64,000 nt of DNA. Source: Rhodospirillales bacterium 24-66-33 (lineage in GTDB: Bacteria; Pseudomonadota; Alphaproteobacteria; Reyranellales; Reyranellaceae). Made by a program: the position numbers and the translations under genes. The stretch lies in contig NCHQ01000001.1 in the NCBI GenBank assembly GCA_002281855.1, forward strand, positions 372,001 to 436,000, written 5' to 3'. The notes beneath the pieces were generated by a model. The model was not told the origin of the DNA. It saw only the letters and a list, made by a program, of their open reading frames with translations, and did not search any database. The first letter of the stretch is position 1. Each line of letters starts with the position of its first letter. Positions 17,995 through 26,044 of the stretch are shown in pieces.

Positions 17995-18404
17995 ACGAAG
18001 ATCTTCCGCGCCACGATCACCAGCAGGGCGATCGACGCCACGACGATCACGAGCAGCGTGAGCACGATGCCGCCCGCCCGGCCGGGATTGGTGTCCGCCG
18101 TGCGGGCGAGGCCGAAGGCATGTGCCAGGCGGGCGACGATGAAGCCGATGCCCAGCGCATGGACCAGTACCCGCGAGGCACCGCAGATTTCGAGCAGCGC
18201 CAGCAGGACCAGCACAAGCGCGGCGTATTCGGCGAAGTTCCCGAAGACGCGGCTCATGCGGCTCATGTCGGCATCGCCGCCATCGCCGAGGCTGACCCGG
18301 CTCCGGAAGCGCTGACGGATCACCAGGGCGGCGAGCAGCACACAGAGAAGGCCGGTGAGGCCGGCGTAGAAGGCGGTGACGAAGGGCAGGGCCGACATTG
18401 CCAT
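17991..18404 (-). CDS. MAPEG family membrane protein
   Basis: A 137-residue protein with four hydrophobic helices. The loop RVFGNFAEYAALVLVLLALLE is the typical MAPEG block, followed by LGIGFIVARLAHAFGL. MAPEG proteins (eicosanoid and glutathione metabolism) are small membrane enzymes, often with glutathione transferase or peroxidase activity; the substrate here is unknown. A GGAG site precedes ATG 18404. It lies 11 bp behind the methyltransferase gene and its stop codon shares the palindrome CTAG with the stop of the convergent large flavoprotein gene. Confidence 0.87.
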   Translation of the reverse strand: MAMSALPFVTAFYAGLTGLLCVLLAALVIRQRFRSRVSLGDGGDADMSRMSRVFGNFAEYAALVLVLLALLEICGASRVLVHALGIGFIVARLAHAFGLARTADTNPGRAGGIVLTLLVIVVASIALLVIVARKIFV

Positions 18405-18415
18405 GAAGGGATCTC

Positions 18416-19099
18416 CTAGGGAGCGCGCACGAAGCGGAACAGGACCTTTTCCTGGCTGTAATAGCGCAGCTGGTCCACGACTTTGGGGAAATATTCGCTA
18501 CCCACCGTCACCGGCATGAAGGCGTCGAGGTCGAGCGGGCGCACGCCGACATGGAAGCCCGCGTCGCTGAACGCCTTGGCGACGGCATCGAGCGAGTGAT
18601 CGTAGAGTGGGATCGACGAGGTCTCGGCGATCACCTTGCGCCAGCGCGGCCAGACGGCGCTGTCCTTGTGGCAGCCCATGGCCGCGACATAGGTGCCGCC
18701 CGGCTTCAGCGCCGCCTTCATGTCGGTCGCGTGCGCGGCCAGGTCGGGCAGCAGGTAGAGCACTTCGTGACTGAAGGCGAAGTCGAACGTCCGGCCGAGG
18801 GCGGCCGCACTCTCGCCCACCCGATAGTCGATCGGCCGATGCCCCTTCAGCAGCTCGGCGCGGTCGACCGACTCCCGCGCGATGTCGATGCCGACGGCCG
18901 CCTTGAACGGATGGCGATCATACAGCATCCGCAGGAAGCCACCCTGGTTGCAGCCGTAATCGAGCAGGGTCGACGCCCGCAGGTCCTCATGGATCGAAAC
19001 GTCGATCATGCGCCGCCAGATCGGCGCATGGGCGGCGCCCATTGCCTCCTCGTCGGCCTCCTTGCGGTTCCAGGTTCGGATGATCGAAGGCCGTTGCAT
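18416..19099 (-). CDS. Class I SAM-dependent methyltransferase
   Basis: A 227-residue methyltransferase-fold protein. Motif I is LLDYGCNQGGFLRML (about residues 45-59), the acidic end of beta2 is VGIDIARES, and the post-II/III region is FDFAFSHEVLYLLPDL with LKPGGTYVAAMGCH. The N-terminal segment IRTWNRKEADEEAM resembles small-molecule methyltransferases. The substrate is not evident. An AGGAGGA site precedes ATG 19099. It lies between the MATE gene (28 bp upstream) and the MAPEG gene (11 bp downstream), so the three probably form one minus-strand operon. Confidence 0.87.
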   Translation of the reverse strand: MQRPSIIRTWNRKEADEEAMGAAHAPIWRRMIDVSIHEDLRASTLLDYGCNQGGFLRMLYDRHPFKAAVGIDIARESVDRAELLKGHRPIDYRVGESAAALGRTFDFAFSHEVLYLLPDLAAHATDMKAALKPGGTYVAAMGCHKDSAVWPRWRKVIAETSSIPLYDHSLDAVAKAFSDAGFHVGVRPLDLDAFMPVTVGSEYFPKVVDQLRYYSQEKVLFRFVRAP

Positions 19100-19127
19100 C
19101 GCTTCCTCCTGTGAGGAAGCGAGCCTA

Positions 19128-20468
19128 TCACGCTCTTCCGCGCCAGGGGTGCACGAGCAAGGGCCCCGCGATCAGGGTGCCGAAGGTGACGATTCCGACG
19201 GCGATGGCTGTGAAGACGCCCGGCAGGCCCCAGTCGAGATGTTCCACGGCGAACCAGCCGCCCAGCGACGCCACGAACAGGCGCGTGACGCCAGCGGCGA
19301 AGGGGGCCTTCATCCGGCCGGCGCCCTGGCTGGCAAAGGACAAGGTCATGCCGATGCCGAACACGAAGTAGAACGGCGCCACGCGCGTGACATAGGCCAC
19401 GGTGGCGGCGACCACGTCGGGATCGTTGGTGAACAGGCGGGCCCAGCCCTCGGGTAACAGCGCCACGATCCAGCCGAAGGCGCCGATGCCGAGACCGGCG
19501 ACCAGGCTGCCGATCCAGGCGGCGCGCACCGCGCGGCGCCAGTCGTTGGCGCCGGCGGCGACGCCCACGATGGTCGTGAGTCCGGAGCCGATGCCGAAGG
19601 CCAGCGGCACGAGCATGAATTCGAGCCGCACGCCGATGCCGTAGCCCGCCAGCGCGGCGATGCCGAAGCGGCCGACGAGGCCGGTGACCAGCATGGCCGT
19701 CAGATTCGCCGTGAAGGCGGAGAAGGAGGCGATCAGGCCGACCCGCAGGATCTCCCAGAACAGCCGGCCCTGCAGGGGGATGCCGGAGAGGGCTGGCACG
19801 AAGCCGAGCTTGCCGCGCCACAGGGCGCGCGCCTGCAACAGTGCCGAAACCGCCGACGTCAGCAGGGAGGAGATGGCAGGGCCGGCCATGCCCATGCCCG
19901 GCCAGCCGCCGATACCGAGTGCGAGCACGTAGGAGAGCGGCACCTGGGCGATCGAGGATATGAGCATGTAGCGGCCGGGCGTGGCCGCGTCGCCGCCGCC
20001 GCGCAGCAGGGCCGACAGGAAGAAGTTGGCCCAGATGAACAGCGAGCCCGTGAACAGCACGTGGGAGTAGGTGAGGGCATTGGCGAGCGCGGCGCCTTCG
20101 CCGCCCAGCATGCGATAGAGCGAGGGCGCGGCCGTCCAGGAGAGCAGGGTGAAGAGCAGCGCCAGCGCCGCGCCGAGGACCAGCGCATGCAGCACCAGCG
20201 CGCGGGCATCTCCGGTCCGGCCGGCGCCCAGGGTACGAGCCATGGCGGCCGCCACGCCGCCGCCCATGCCGCCGGCCGCCATCATGGTCATCATCATCAT
20301 GAGCGGGAAGACCAGCGCAAAGCCCGCCAGGGCGTCGGTTCCCAGCCGACCGAAGATGAAGGTCTCCGCCATGGCCACCAGGGTCTGGACGATCATGACG
20401 GCCGTGGTGGGCGCCGATAGCTTCCACAGGCTCTTGCCGATGGGGGCGGTGAGAAGGGGGTGCTGCAG
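19128..20468 (-). CDS. MATE family efflux transporter (likely CTG start)
   Basis: A roughly 446-residue, 12-helix multidrug/cation antiporter. Typical blocks are MAETFIFGRLGTDALAGFAL, MAGPAISSLLTSAVSALLQA and the second-half repeat GLVGRFGIAALAGYGIGVRL. The first ATG in frame (20396) would delete the usual N terminus LTAPIGKSLWKLSAPTTAV, which is plainly coded upstream. No ATG, GTG or TTG lies in that frame before the stop, but a CTG at 20468 has a TTGGAG ribosome site 8 nt ahead. Start there is my inference; a sequencing error is the alternative. The substrate is unknown. Confidence 0.88.
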   Translation of the reverse strand: MQHPLLTAPIGKSLWKLSAPTTAVMIVQTLVAMAETFIFGRLGTDALAGFALVFPLMMMMTMMAAGGMGGGVAAAMARTLGAGRTGDARALVLHALVLGAALALLFTLLSWTAAPSLYRMLGGEGAALANALTYSHVLFTGSLFIWANFFLSALLRGGGDAATPGRYMLISSIAQVPLSYVLALGIGGWPGMGMAGPAISSLLTSAVSALLQARALWRGKLGFVPALSGIPLQGRLFWEILRVGLIASFSAFTANLTAMLVTGLVGRFGIAALAGYGIGVRLEFMLVPLAFGIGSGLTTIVGVAAGANDWRRAVRAAWIGSLVAGLGIGAFGWIVALLPEGWARLFTNDPDVVAATVAYVTRVAPFYFVFGIGMTLSFASQGAGRMKAPFAAGVTRLFVASLGGWFAVEHLDWGLPGVFTAIAVGIVTFGTLIAGPLLVHPWRGRA

Positions 20469-20484
20469 GGCGGGGCTCCAATTG

Positions 20485-20498
20485 CGTGCATATGCACG
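20485..20498. promoter_or_regulatory. Perfect 14-bp palindrome, candidate operator
   Basis: CGTGCATATGCACG is a perfect palindrome in the gap between the divergent MATE gene (start 20468) and the cupin gene (start 20559). Its position just upstream of the MATE ribosome site suits repressor binding. No regulator gene is adjacent. Confidence 0.45.
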
Positions 20499-20558
20499 AT
20501 ATCAGGCCGCGCCCTCGTGTCACCTTACAAACGCTGCGCGAGGGATTAGCTTTCGCGC

Positions 20559-20855
20559 ATGACCCAGACGGAACGCCCCCTCGCCAAGCCCTCGGTCCAG
20601 GCCGAGAATGATCGTGTCATCGTGACGGAGTGGCGCTTCCCGCCGGGCAGCCACACTGGCTGGCACCGCCACGACCACGACTATGTCGTGGTGCCCATCA
20701 CCACGGGCGAGCTGCACATCTTCGACGGCAAGGCCACCGTGCCGGCACCGCTGCGGGCCGGCGTGTCCTACTCCCGGCAGACCGGGGTCGAGCACGACGT
20801 CATCAATCCCAACGATTTCGAGTTCGTTTTCGTCGAAATCGAGATCAAGGCCTGA
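20559..20855 (+). CDS. Small cupin-domain protein
   Basis: A 98-residue single cupin barrel. The first cupin motif is GSHTGWHRHDHDYVVVPITT with G-x5-H-x-H-type ligands, and the second motif region is VSYSRQTGVEHDVINPNDFE. Such small cupins bind a metal or sugar/organic acid, and may act as enzymes or sensors; the function cannot be told. It is a single gene divergent from the MATE pump and followed by about 150 bp of non-coding DNA. Confidence 0.85.
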   Translation: MTQTERPLAKPSVQAENDRVIVTEWRFPPGSHTGWHRHDHDYVVVPITTGELHIFDGKATVPAPLRAGVSYSRQTGVEHDVINPNDFEFVFVEIEIKA

Positions 20856-20888
20856 CCCTGCCGCCGGGCTGCCCCGCGCCTGGTCGCA

Positions 20889-20917
20889 TTGACTTGGCCC
20901 CTTCAAGGGGTCATATG
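20889..20917 (+). promoter_or_regulatory. Putative sigma70 promoter with a palindromic spacer, upstream of the helicase
   Basis: TTGACT (20889-20894) and CATATG (20912-20917) are 17 bp apart, a reasonable -35/-10 pair. The spacer contains the palindrome CCCCTTCAAGGGG, which could be an operator. It would give the RhlE-type helicase gene a leader of about 85 nt. Confidence 0.35.
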
Positions 20918-21006
20918 GGGTCCGCCCAGCGGTCTAGCTCGATCCTCGAGCCTTATGCGACTGCTCCAAGTCCAGCGGAAAGAATGGACTAAACCACGGA
21001 AATTAA

Positions 21007-22578
21007 ATGAGTTTTGAGAGTTTGGGGCTAAGCGCCCCGGTACTACAGGCAGTGGCCGACAAGGGCTACACGACGCCTACCCTCATCCAGGAAAAGGCCA
21101 TCCCCATCGTCCTGATGGGTCGCGATGTCCTCGGATGCGCCCAGACGGGCACTGGCAAGACTGCCTCCTTCGTCCTCCCGATGATCGACATTCTCTCGGA
21201 GGGCCGCGCCAAGGCGCGCATGCCGCGCTCGCTCATCCTGGAGCCGACGCGCGAACTGGCCGCCCAGGTGGCCGAGAACTTCGAAATCTACGGCAAGAAC
21301 CACAAGCTCAACATGGCGCTGCTGATCGGCGGCGTGAGCTTCCCCGACCAGGAGCGCGCCCTCGAACGTGGCGCCGACGTCCTGATCGCGACCCCCGGCC
21401 GGCTGCTCGATCATTTCGAGCGCGGCGGGATCCTGCTGAACGACGTCAAGATCCTGGTGATCGACGAAGCCGACCGCATGCTCGACATGGGCTTCATCCC
21501 CGACGTCGAGCGCATCGTCGCCACCCTGCCGCCGCTGCGCCAGACCCTGTTCTTCTCGGCCACCATGCCGCCGGAGATCAAGCGCCTGGCCGACCGCTTC
21601 CTCAGCAATCCGAAGGAAGTCACGGTGTCGGCGCCGGCCTCGGCCTCCAAGAACATCGTGCAGGGCCTCGTGGTCGTGCAGGAAGACGACAAGCGCGAGG
21701 CGCTGCGGGCCCTGATCAAGGAACAGGACATCAAGAACGCGATCGTGTTCTGCAACCGCAAGAAGGACGTGGCCATCCTGCAGGGCTCGCTCAAGAAGCA
21801 CGGCTTCAACGCCGGGGCGCTGCATGGCGACATGAGCCAGCCCGCGCGCATGGAGACGCTCGATAAGTTCAAGCAGGGCGAAATCCAGATTCTGGTCGCC
21901 TCCGACGTCGCCGCCCGCGGTCTCGACATCGTGGCGATGAGCCACGTGTTCAATTTCGACGTCCCGTTCTCGCCCGAGGACTACGTCCATCGCATCGGCC
22001 GTACCGGCCGTGCTGGGCTGACCGGCCATTCCTTCACCCTGGCCTCGCCGGACGAGGGCCCCCTCGTCGAAGCGATCGAGAAGCTGATCGGCACCACCAT
22101 TCCGCGGGTCGAAGTCCCGGGCATGGAACTCCTTGCCTTCGAACCGTCCGACGGACGCCGTCGCGGGCGAGGCCGTGGACGCGCCGGTTCGAGCAGCAGC
22201 AGCCGTGGCCGTAGCAGCAGCCGTCCGCCGAAGGAAGCGCGTGCCGAGCAGGCCGCGGGGCCCGAGAGCGCCGCGCGTCCGGCGCCGGAAGCCCGTCCCG
22301 AGCGCGAAGCCCGTCCGGAACGCGCGGCGCGTCCGCCGCGTGAGCCGCGAGCCGAGCGACCGCATCGCGAGCCGCGCCCCGAGCGCGAGGCCCGGCCCGA
22401 GCGCGAAGCGCGGCCCGAGCGTGAGGCGCGTCCCGAGCGCGAAGCGCGTCCGCCGCGGGAGCGCCGCCCGGAGCGGTCTGACCGTCCGCGTCAGGATCGT
22501 CGCGACCGTGACGACACGCCGGCGCCGATGGGCCTCGGCGATCACGTACCGGCTTTCCTCGCCCGCTCGGCGCGCTAG
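21007..22578 (+). CDS. rhlE: DEAD-box RNA helicase (RhlE type)
   Basis: A 523-residue ATP-dependent RNA helicase. All core motifs are visible: Q motif (PTLIQEKAIP), I (AQTGTGKTA), Ia (PTRELA), GG, Ib (TPGR), II (DEAD in VIDEADRMLDMGF), III (SAT), IV, V (ARGLDI) and VI (HRIGRTGRAG). After about residue 375 comes a low-complexity basic/acidic tail, first Arg/Gly/Ser-rich, then many copies of a PERE(A)R unit near 430-480. It should unwind structured RNA in ribosome assembly, mRNA decay or cold adaptation. The gene stands alone with a leader of 150 bp. Confidence 0.93.
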   Translation: MSFESLGLSAPVLQAVADKGYTTPTLIQEKAIPIVLMGRDVLGCAQTGTGKTASFVLPMIDILSEGRAKARMPRSLILEPTRELAAQVAENFEIYGKNHKLNMALLIGGVSFPDQERALERGADVLIATPGRLLDHFERGGILLNDVKILVIDEADRMLDMGFIPDVERIVATLPPLRQTLFFSATMPPEIKRLADRFLSNPKEVTVSAPASASKNIVQGLVVVQEDDKREALRALIKEQDIKNAIVFCNRKKDVAILQGSLKKHGFNAGALHGDMSQPARMETLDKFKQGEIQILVASDVAARGLDIVAMSHVFNFDVPFSPEDYVHRIGRTGRAGLTGHSFTLASPDEGPLVEAIEKLIGTTIPRVEVPGMELLAFEPSDGRRRGRGRGRAGSSSSSRGRSSSRPPKEARAEQAAGPESAARPAPEARPEREARPERAARPPREPRAERPHREPRPEREARPEREARPEREARPEREARPPRERRPERSDRPRQDRRDRDDTPAPMGLGDHVPAFLARSAR

Positions 22579-22605
22579 AATCGCGCGTCGCGGCGGAGGG
22601 CGGAC

Positions 22606-22845
22606 ATGCAGACCATTTTCGTCATGGTGAAGTGCGAGCTCGGCAAGGCCTATGAGGTTGCCGACAATGCCGTCGCCGTCGAGCAGGTGTCGGAGGTCTA
22701 TTCGACCTCCGGGCAGTACGATCTCCTGATGAAGTGCTACCTCGACGAAAAGACCGACATCGGCCATTTCGTGACGAGCCAGATCCAGACGCTGCCGGGG
22801 GTGAAGGACACGTTCACCCTGATCACCTTCAAGGCGTTTTCCTGA
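22606..22845 (+). CDS. Stand-alone Lrp/AsnC ligand-binding (RAM) domain protein
   Basis: A 79-residue protein that is only the C-terminal effector/oligomerisation domain of Lrp/AsnC regulators, with no helix-turn-helix. The ferredoxin-like alpha/beta pattern is seen in QTIFVMVKCELGKAYEVADN, EVYSTSGQYDLLMKCYLDEK and LPGVKDTFTLITFKAF. Stand-alone RAM proteins bind amino acids or small ligands; the target is unknown. A CGGAGGG site precedes the ATG. Its TGA overlaps the inferred CTG start of the next gene. Confidence 0.88.
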   Translation: MQTIFVMVKCELGKAYEVADNAVAVEQVSEVYSTSGQYDLLMKCYLDEKTDIGHFVTSQIQTLPGVKDTFTLITFKAFS

Positions 22846-23996
22846 GCACGGCCCTCCCGCGCCAGCATCTTCCGCGGGGCGAGGACTTCCTGCTCCTCCC
22901 GCCGTCCATCCAGCCCTACGCCTACCGCAACGTCGAAAAGATGTTTGCCCATCGCGCGATCCGTCGCGGCCCCAATCCCCGGGAGCTGCCGCGCGGGGCC
23001 GAGATCGCGCCGGTCTACGTCGCCGGCGGCCACGAACACGACGTCGACTCGTTCATGGACCGCAATGTGATGGCGGGTATCCTGGTGATCCATCGCGGCA
23101 GGATCGTGCTCGAACGCTACGGGCTCGGCCTCCAGGAGCACGACCGCTGGTCGACCATGTCGACCGTGAAGTCCATGACCGCCATGCTGGTGGGCGCAGC
23201 GGTGCAGGACGGCGCCATCGGGTCGATCGACGATCCGCTGACGGACTATCTGCCGGCGCTCAGGGACTCGGCCTATGAGGGCGTGACCCTGCGGCACGTC
23301 ATGACGATGTCGTCGGGCGTACGCTGGACCGAGGTCTATCCCGACCGCAATTCAGACGTGAACCGCTACAGCAAGTCGCTGGCCGACAAGGTGCCCGACG
23401 GCGTGCTGAAGCTCATGGCCTCGCTGCCGCGCGCCCATCCGCCGGGCAGCACCTTTCTCTACAATTCGGGCGACACGTTCCTGCTCGGCGCCGCGCTCAC
23501 GAAGGCCGTGCGCAAGCCGCTGGCCGACTACATGTCGGACAAGGTCTGGCAGCCCGCCGGCATGGAATGCGACGCCTTCTATACGCTCGAAAGCGACGGC
23601 GGGCAGGAGATCGGCGGCAGCCGCGCCGGCATGGTCCTGCGCGACTTTGGCCGCTTCGCCGAGTTCGTCCGTAACGATGGCGTCATCGGCGGGACGCGCG
23701 TGCTGCCCGAGGGCTGGGTCGAGGCGGCGGCGACGCCTGCCTTCGTCGTGCCGGCGCCGTCCGTCCCCGACATCACGCATTACGGATACAGCTGGTGGCT
23801 GGGTGACGGCGTGATGGCGGCGCTGGGTCATGCCGGTCAACGCATTGACATCTTTCGAGGCGAAGATCTGGTGGTGGTCACTCTTGCCGCCCTGCCGCAG
23901 CCGCCCTATGTGCCGGCCACCGACCACGATCGCCGCGCGGAGATCGTGATCTTCACGCAGGCCGTCAGGGGTGCCTGCTCGACCTCCAGCGAGTGA
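22842..23996 (+). CDS. Serine hydrolase of the beta-lactamase/esterase (class C-like) family
   Basis: About 384 residues if begun at CTG 22842, or 351 from the ATG at 22941. The nucleophile motif S-x-x-K is STVK in RWSTMSTVKSMTAML, the tyrosine motif is YNSGDTFLLG, and HVMTMSSGVRWTE is a typical family block; the family hydrolyses esters, amides or beta-lactam-like bonds. No signal peptide is obvious. The 33 codons between CTG and ATG keep strong GC-ending codon use and contain no ATG, GTG or TTG, so translation probably begins at the CTG, which overlaps the RAM gene stop as CTGA and has AAGG 7 nt ahead. Confidence 0.87.
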   Translation: MSTALPRQHLPRGEDFLLLPPSIQPYAYRNVEKMFAHRAIRRGPNPRELPRGAEIAPVYVAGGHEHDVDSFMDRNVMAGILVIHRGRIVLERYGLGLQEHDRWSTMSTVKSMTAMLVGAAVQDGAIGSIDDPLTDYLPALRDSAYEGVTLRHVMTMSSGVRWTEVYPDRNSDVNRYSKSLADKVPDGVLKLMASLPRAHPPGSTFLYNSGDTFLLGAALTKAVRKPLADYMSDKVWQPAGMECDAFYTLESDGGQEIGGSRAGMVLRDFGRFAEFVRNDGVIGGTRVLPEGWVEAAATPAFVVPAPSVPDITHYGYSWWLGDGVMAALGHAGQRIDIFRGEDLVVVTLAALPQPPYVPATDHDRRAEIVIFTQAVRGACSTSSE

Positions 23997-24054
23997 GCCG
24001 ACGCATGTCCACGATGGCCTCCAGGAAGCTCGACATCTGCTTGGGGGCCGGTGA

Positions 24055-24168
24055 CAGGACCACTGGTTCTTCGTGCTGGTCGTCACCCACATGGCTTTCG
24101 TGGTATCGGCGCTGATGCCGACCTACACCGACAAGATCACGTACGAAAAGAAGGCGGAAGGCCGTTGA
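24055..24168 (+). pseudogene. Remnant of a membrane-protein gene (3' end only)
   Basis: An in-frame 37-codon piece ends at TGA 24166-24168 and reads as a helix (WFFVLVVTHMAFVVSALM) followed by TYTDKI and a charged tail. It is closed upstream by a TGA at 24052-24054 and has no start of its own. It resembles the C terminus of UPF0114/YqhA-type proteins, but this is a weak memory match. Its TGA overlaps the TTG start of the next gene, as coupled neighbours do, which suggests a real gene was deleted here. Confidence 0.35.
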
Positions 24169-24779
24169 GCACCGGTGGCAAGGCAGCGCTCGCCATCTGG
24201 GTCGACATCGAGTCGGCCGACGATGCCTTCTTCGAGCATTGGCACAGTCGGGAGCATCTCGGGGAGCGCGTCTCCTGTCCCGGCTGGCTGCGGGGCAGCC
24301 GCTTCAAGGGAGTGACGCGACCCGGCCGCTACCTGCTGTTCTACGATGCCGAGAATGCCGCTGCCTTCGACAGCGAGGCCTACTATGCCCGGCTGCGCGC
24401 GCCGAGCGAGATGAGCCGCGCGATCTTTCCCAAGTTCCGCAATACCTCGCGCACCGTCTGCGCGGTCGAGCAGCGCTGGGGCGAGGGGATCGGTGCGGCC
24501 GTCCTGACCTTGCGCATGAAAGGCAGCAACGTCGCGCCGTTCGACAGGCTCGCCTCGCCGGAGACGGCCCGTGTCGACCTGCTCAGCGGCCGCGCGAACG
24601 TCGGGCAGGCGCCCACGGCCGAGAAAGACCTGCGCGGCGCGCCCGACCTTCAGATCGAGCGGGCGCTGGTCGCGTTCTTCTGGTCGGTCGAAGCGGCCCA
24701 GGCCGCGCGTGCCCGGCACGCGCCCGAGGGTGAGGTGTTCGCCCTCCGTCACACCGTGTCGAAGGGCGATCTCGTCTGA
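24165..24779 (+). CDS. Hypothetical protein, probable dimeric alpha/beta barrel (EthD-like) fold
   Basis: A 204-residue protein of unknown function. The N-terminal half (AIWVDIESADDAFFEHWHSR, then EHLGERVSCPGWLRGSRF) has the strand-helix pattern and W-H residues of EthD/DUF4286-like dimeric barrels, and the second half (ALVAFFWSVEAAQAARARHA) may repeat it. The start is taken as TTG 24165, which has a GGAAGG tract just ahead and overlaps the stop of a membrane-protein remnant; the frame runs further upstream but the codons there look non-coding. It converges with the amidohydrolase gene 58 bp away. Confidence 0.7.
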   Translation: MSTGGKAALAIWVDIESADDAFFEHWHSREHLGERVSCPGWLRGSRFKGVTRPGRYLLFYDAENAAAFDSEAYYARLRAPSEMSRAIFPKFRNTSRTVCAVEQRWGEGIGAAVLTLRMKGSNVAPFDRLASPETARVDLLSGRANVGQAPTAEKDLRGAPDLQIERALVAFFWSVEAAQAARARHAPEGEVFALRHTVSKGDLV

Positions 24780-24837
24780 CTCATTTTTCTCGCCCCCGTC
24801 TGACGAGCGAAGAAATGATCTTCGCTCTTAAGCCAGG

Positions 24838-25980
24838 CTAATTGATCAGACCGTAGAACTTGCCGGCGTTGGTACAGGTGATCATCTTCACCTGCTCGGC
24901 CGGGACTTCGGCGAACTGTTCCTTGATGTACTTGTCGGAGTGCGGCCAGACGCCGTCGCCGTGCGGGTAGTCGGAGCCCCACATCAGGCTCTCCGCGCCC
25001 ATGTCGTCGATCAGCTTGGCGCCGATGCGGTCGAACTGGAACGTCGCCTTGCACTGGCGGCGCCAGTAGTCGCTGGGCTTCATCTTCATGCCGAGGTCGG
25101 TGAAGCGGTCCTCCCATTCGAAGTCCATGCGGTCGAGCGCATAGGGGATCCAGCCACAGCCCGATTCGCCGAAGGCGATGCGGACGTTGGGGAAGCGCTC
25201 CAGCACGTTAGCGCCCATGATGGCGGCCAGGATATTCACGAGATTCATCTGGAAGCCCGAGACCACGGTGAAGAACACCGAGCGGCCGACCCGGCCGGGA
25301 TACTTCTCGATGGTGCCGGGCGGGACGTTGGGGAAGGTGTGGAAGTGCAGCGGCAACTGCACGTCGTTCACCGCCTTCCACAGCGGATCCCACATCGGAT
25401 GCCACATCGGCTCCATGTCCCAGGAGCAGGAGAGCTCGAGGCCCTTGATGCCCATTTTGGCGACCCGGTAGATCTCCTCGACGGCGGCGTCGATGTCGCC
25501 GTAGGGCAGGCAGGCCAGGCCGATATGCCGGTCCGGATAGTGGCTGCAGAAATCCTTCAGCCAGTCGTTGTAGATGCGCAGCATCTCGTTGCCGGCCTCG
25601 CGGTCGTTGAGGCGACTGGCCGCGCCCAGGATGCCGTAGATCACCTCGGCATCCACGCCGTCGCGATCGAGGTCCTTGATGCGCAGGTGCGGATCGGAGA
25701 TGCGCCGGATGTCCTTGGCGCCGTCGGCATAGAGGCCGGTCTCGGCCATGATGTCGACGCGCCCGTGCTTGCCGGGCACGAACTTGGAGCCGGACGGGCC
25801 GACGCCGTTCTTGAAGCCGAACGAGGCGCCGTTCTTCGCCACCCATTTCGGCCCGTCGTCGGTGTCGGTGACGTACGGCATGCGCTCCTTGAGATCGCGT
25901 GGCGCCATCGACGTGAACAGGTCGGGCGGCATCCAGGGCAAGTCGAGGTGGCTATCGGCCGAAATGCGCTTGTATTGCAT
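24838..25980 (-). CDS. Amidohydrolase-2 family metal-dependent hydrolase
   Basis: A 380-residue TIM-barrel protein of the ACMSD-related amidohydrolase group. It begins with the usual ISADSHLDLPWMPPDLF block, has the barrel histidine in LPLHFHTFPNVPPG, FGESGCGWIPYALDRMDFEW, and ends with the metal-site motif MWGSDYPHGDGVWPHS. Members are decarboxylases or hydrolases of aromatic or other carboxylic acids; the substrate is unknown. A GGGAG site lies 9 nt before ATG 25980. The next minus-strand gene upstream, a small membrane protein, is 64 bp away. Confidence 0.88.
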   Translation of the reverse strand: MQYKRISADSHLDLPWMPPDLFTSMAPRDLKERMPYVTDTDDGPKWVAKNGASFGFKNGVGPSGSKFVPGKHGRVDIMAETGLYADGAKDIRRISDPHLRIKDLDRDGVDAEVIYGILGAASRLNDREAGNEMLRIYNDWLKDFCSHYPDRHIGLACLPYGDIDAAVEEIYRVAKMGIKGLELSCSWDMEPMWHPMWDPLWKAVNDVQLPLHFHTFPNVPPGTIEKYPGRVGRSVFFTVVSGFQMNLVNILAAIMGANVLERFPNVRIAFGESGCGWIPYALDRMDFEWEDRFTDLGMKMKPSDYWRRQCKATFQFDRIGAKLIDDMGAESLMWGSDYPHGDGVWPHSDKYIKEQFAEVPAEQVKMITCTNAGKFYGLIN

Positions 25981-26044
25981 GGCGTTTGGCTCCCTTTGTT
26001 TTGCTGAGGGAATTATGCGCCGTCTGAAAGGCGGAGCAATGCCC

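Noticed and set aside
22370..22450. Tandem repeats that might look like a CRISPR array
   Set aside because: They are codons for a PERE(A)R protein tail in frame with the helicase, without spacers.
23997..24092. Short minus-strand frame reading SPAPKQMSSFLEAIVDMRR in the 24.0 kb gap
   Set aside because: Looks protein-like for about 25 residues but has no credible start and overlaps the plus-strand remnant, so neither can be called a gene.
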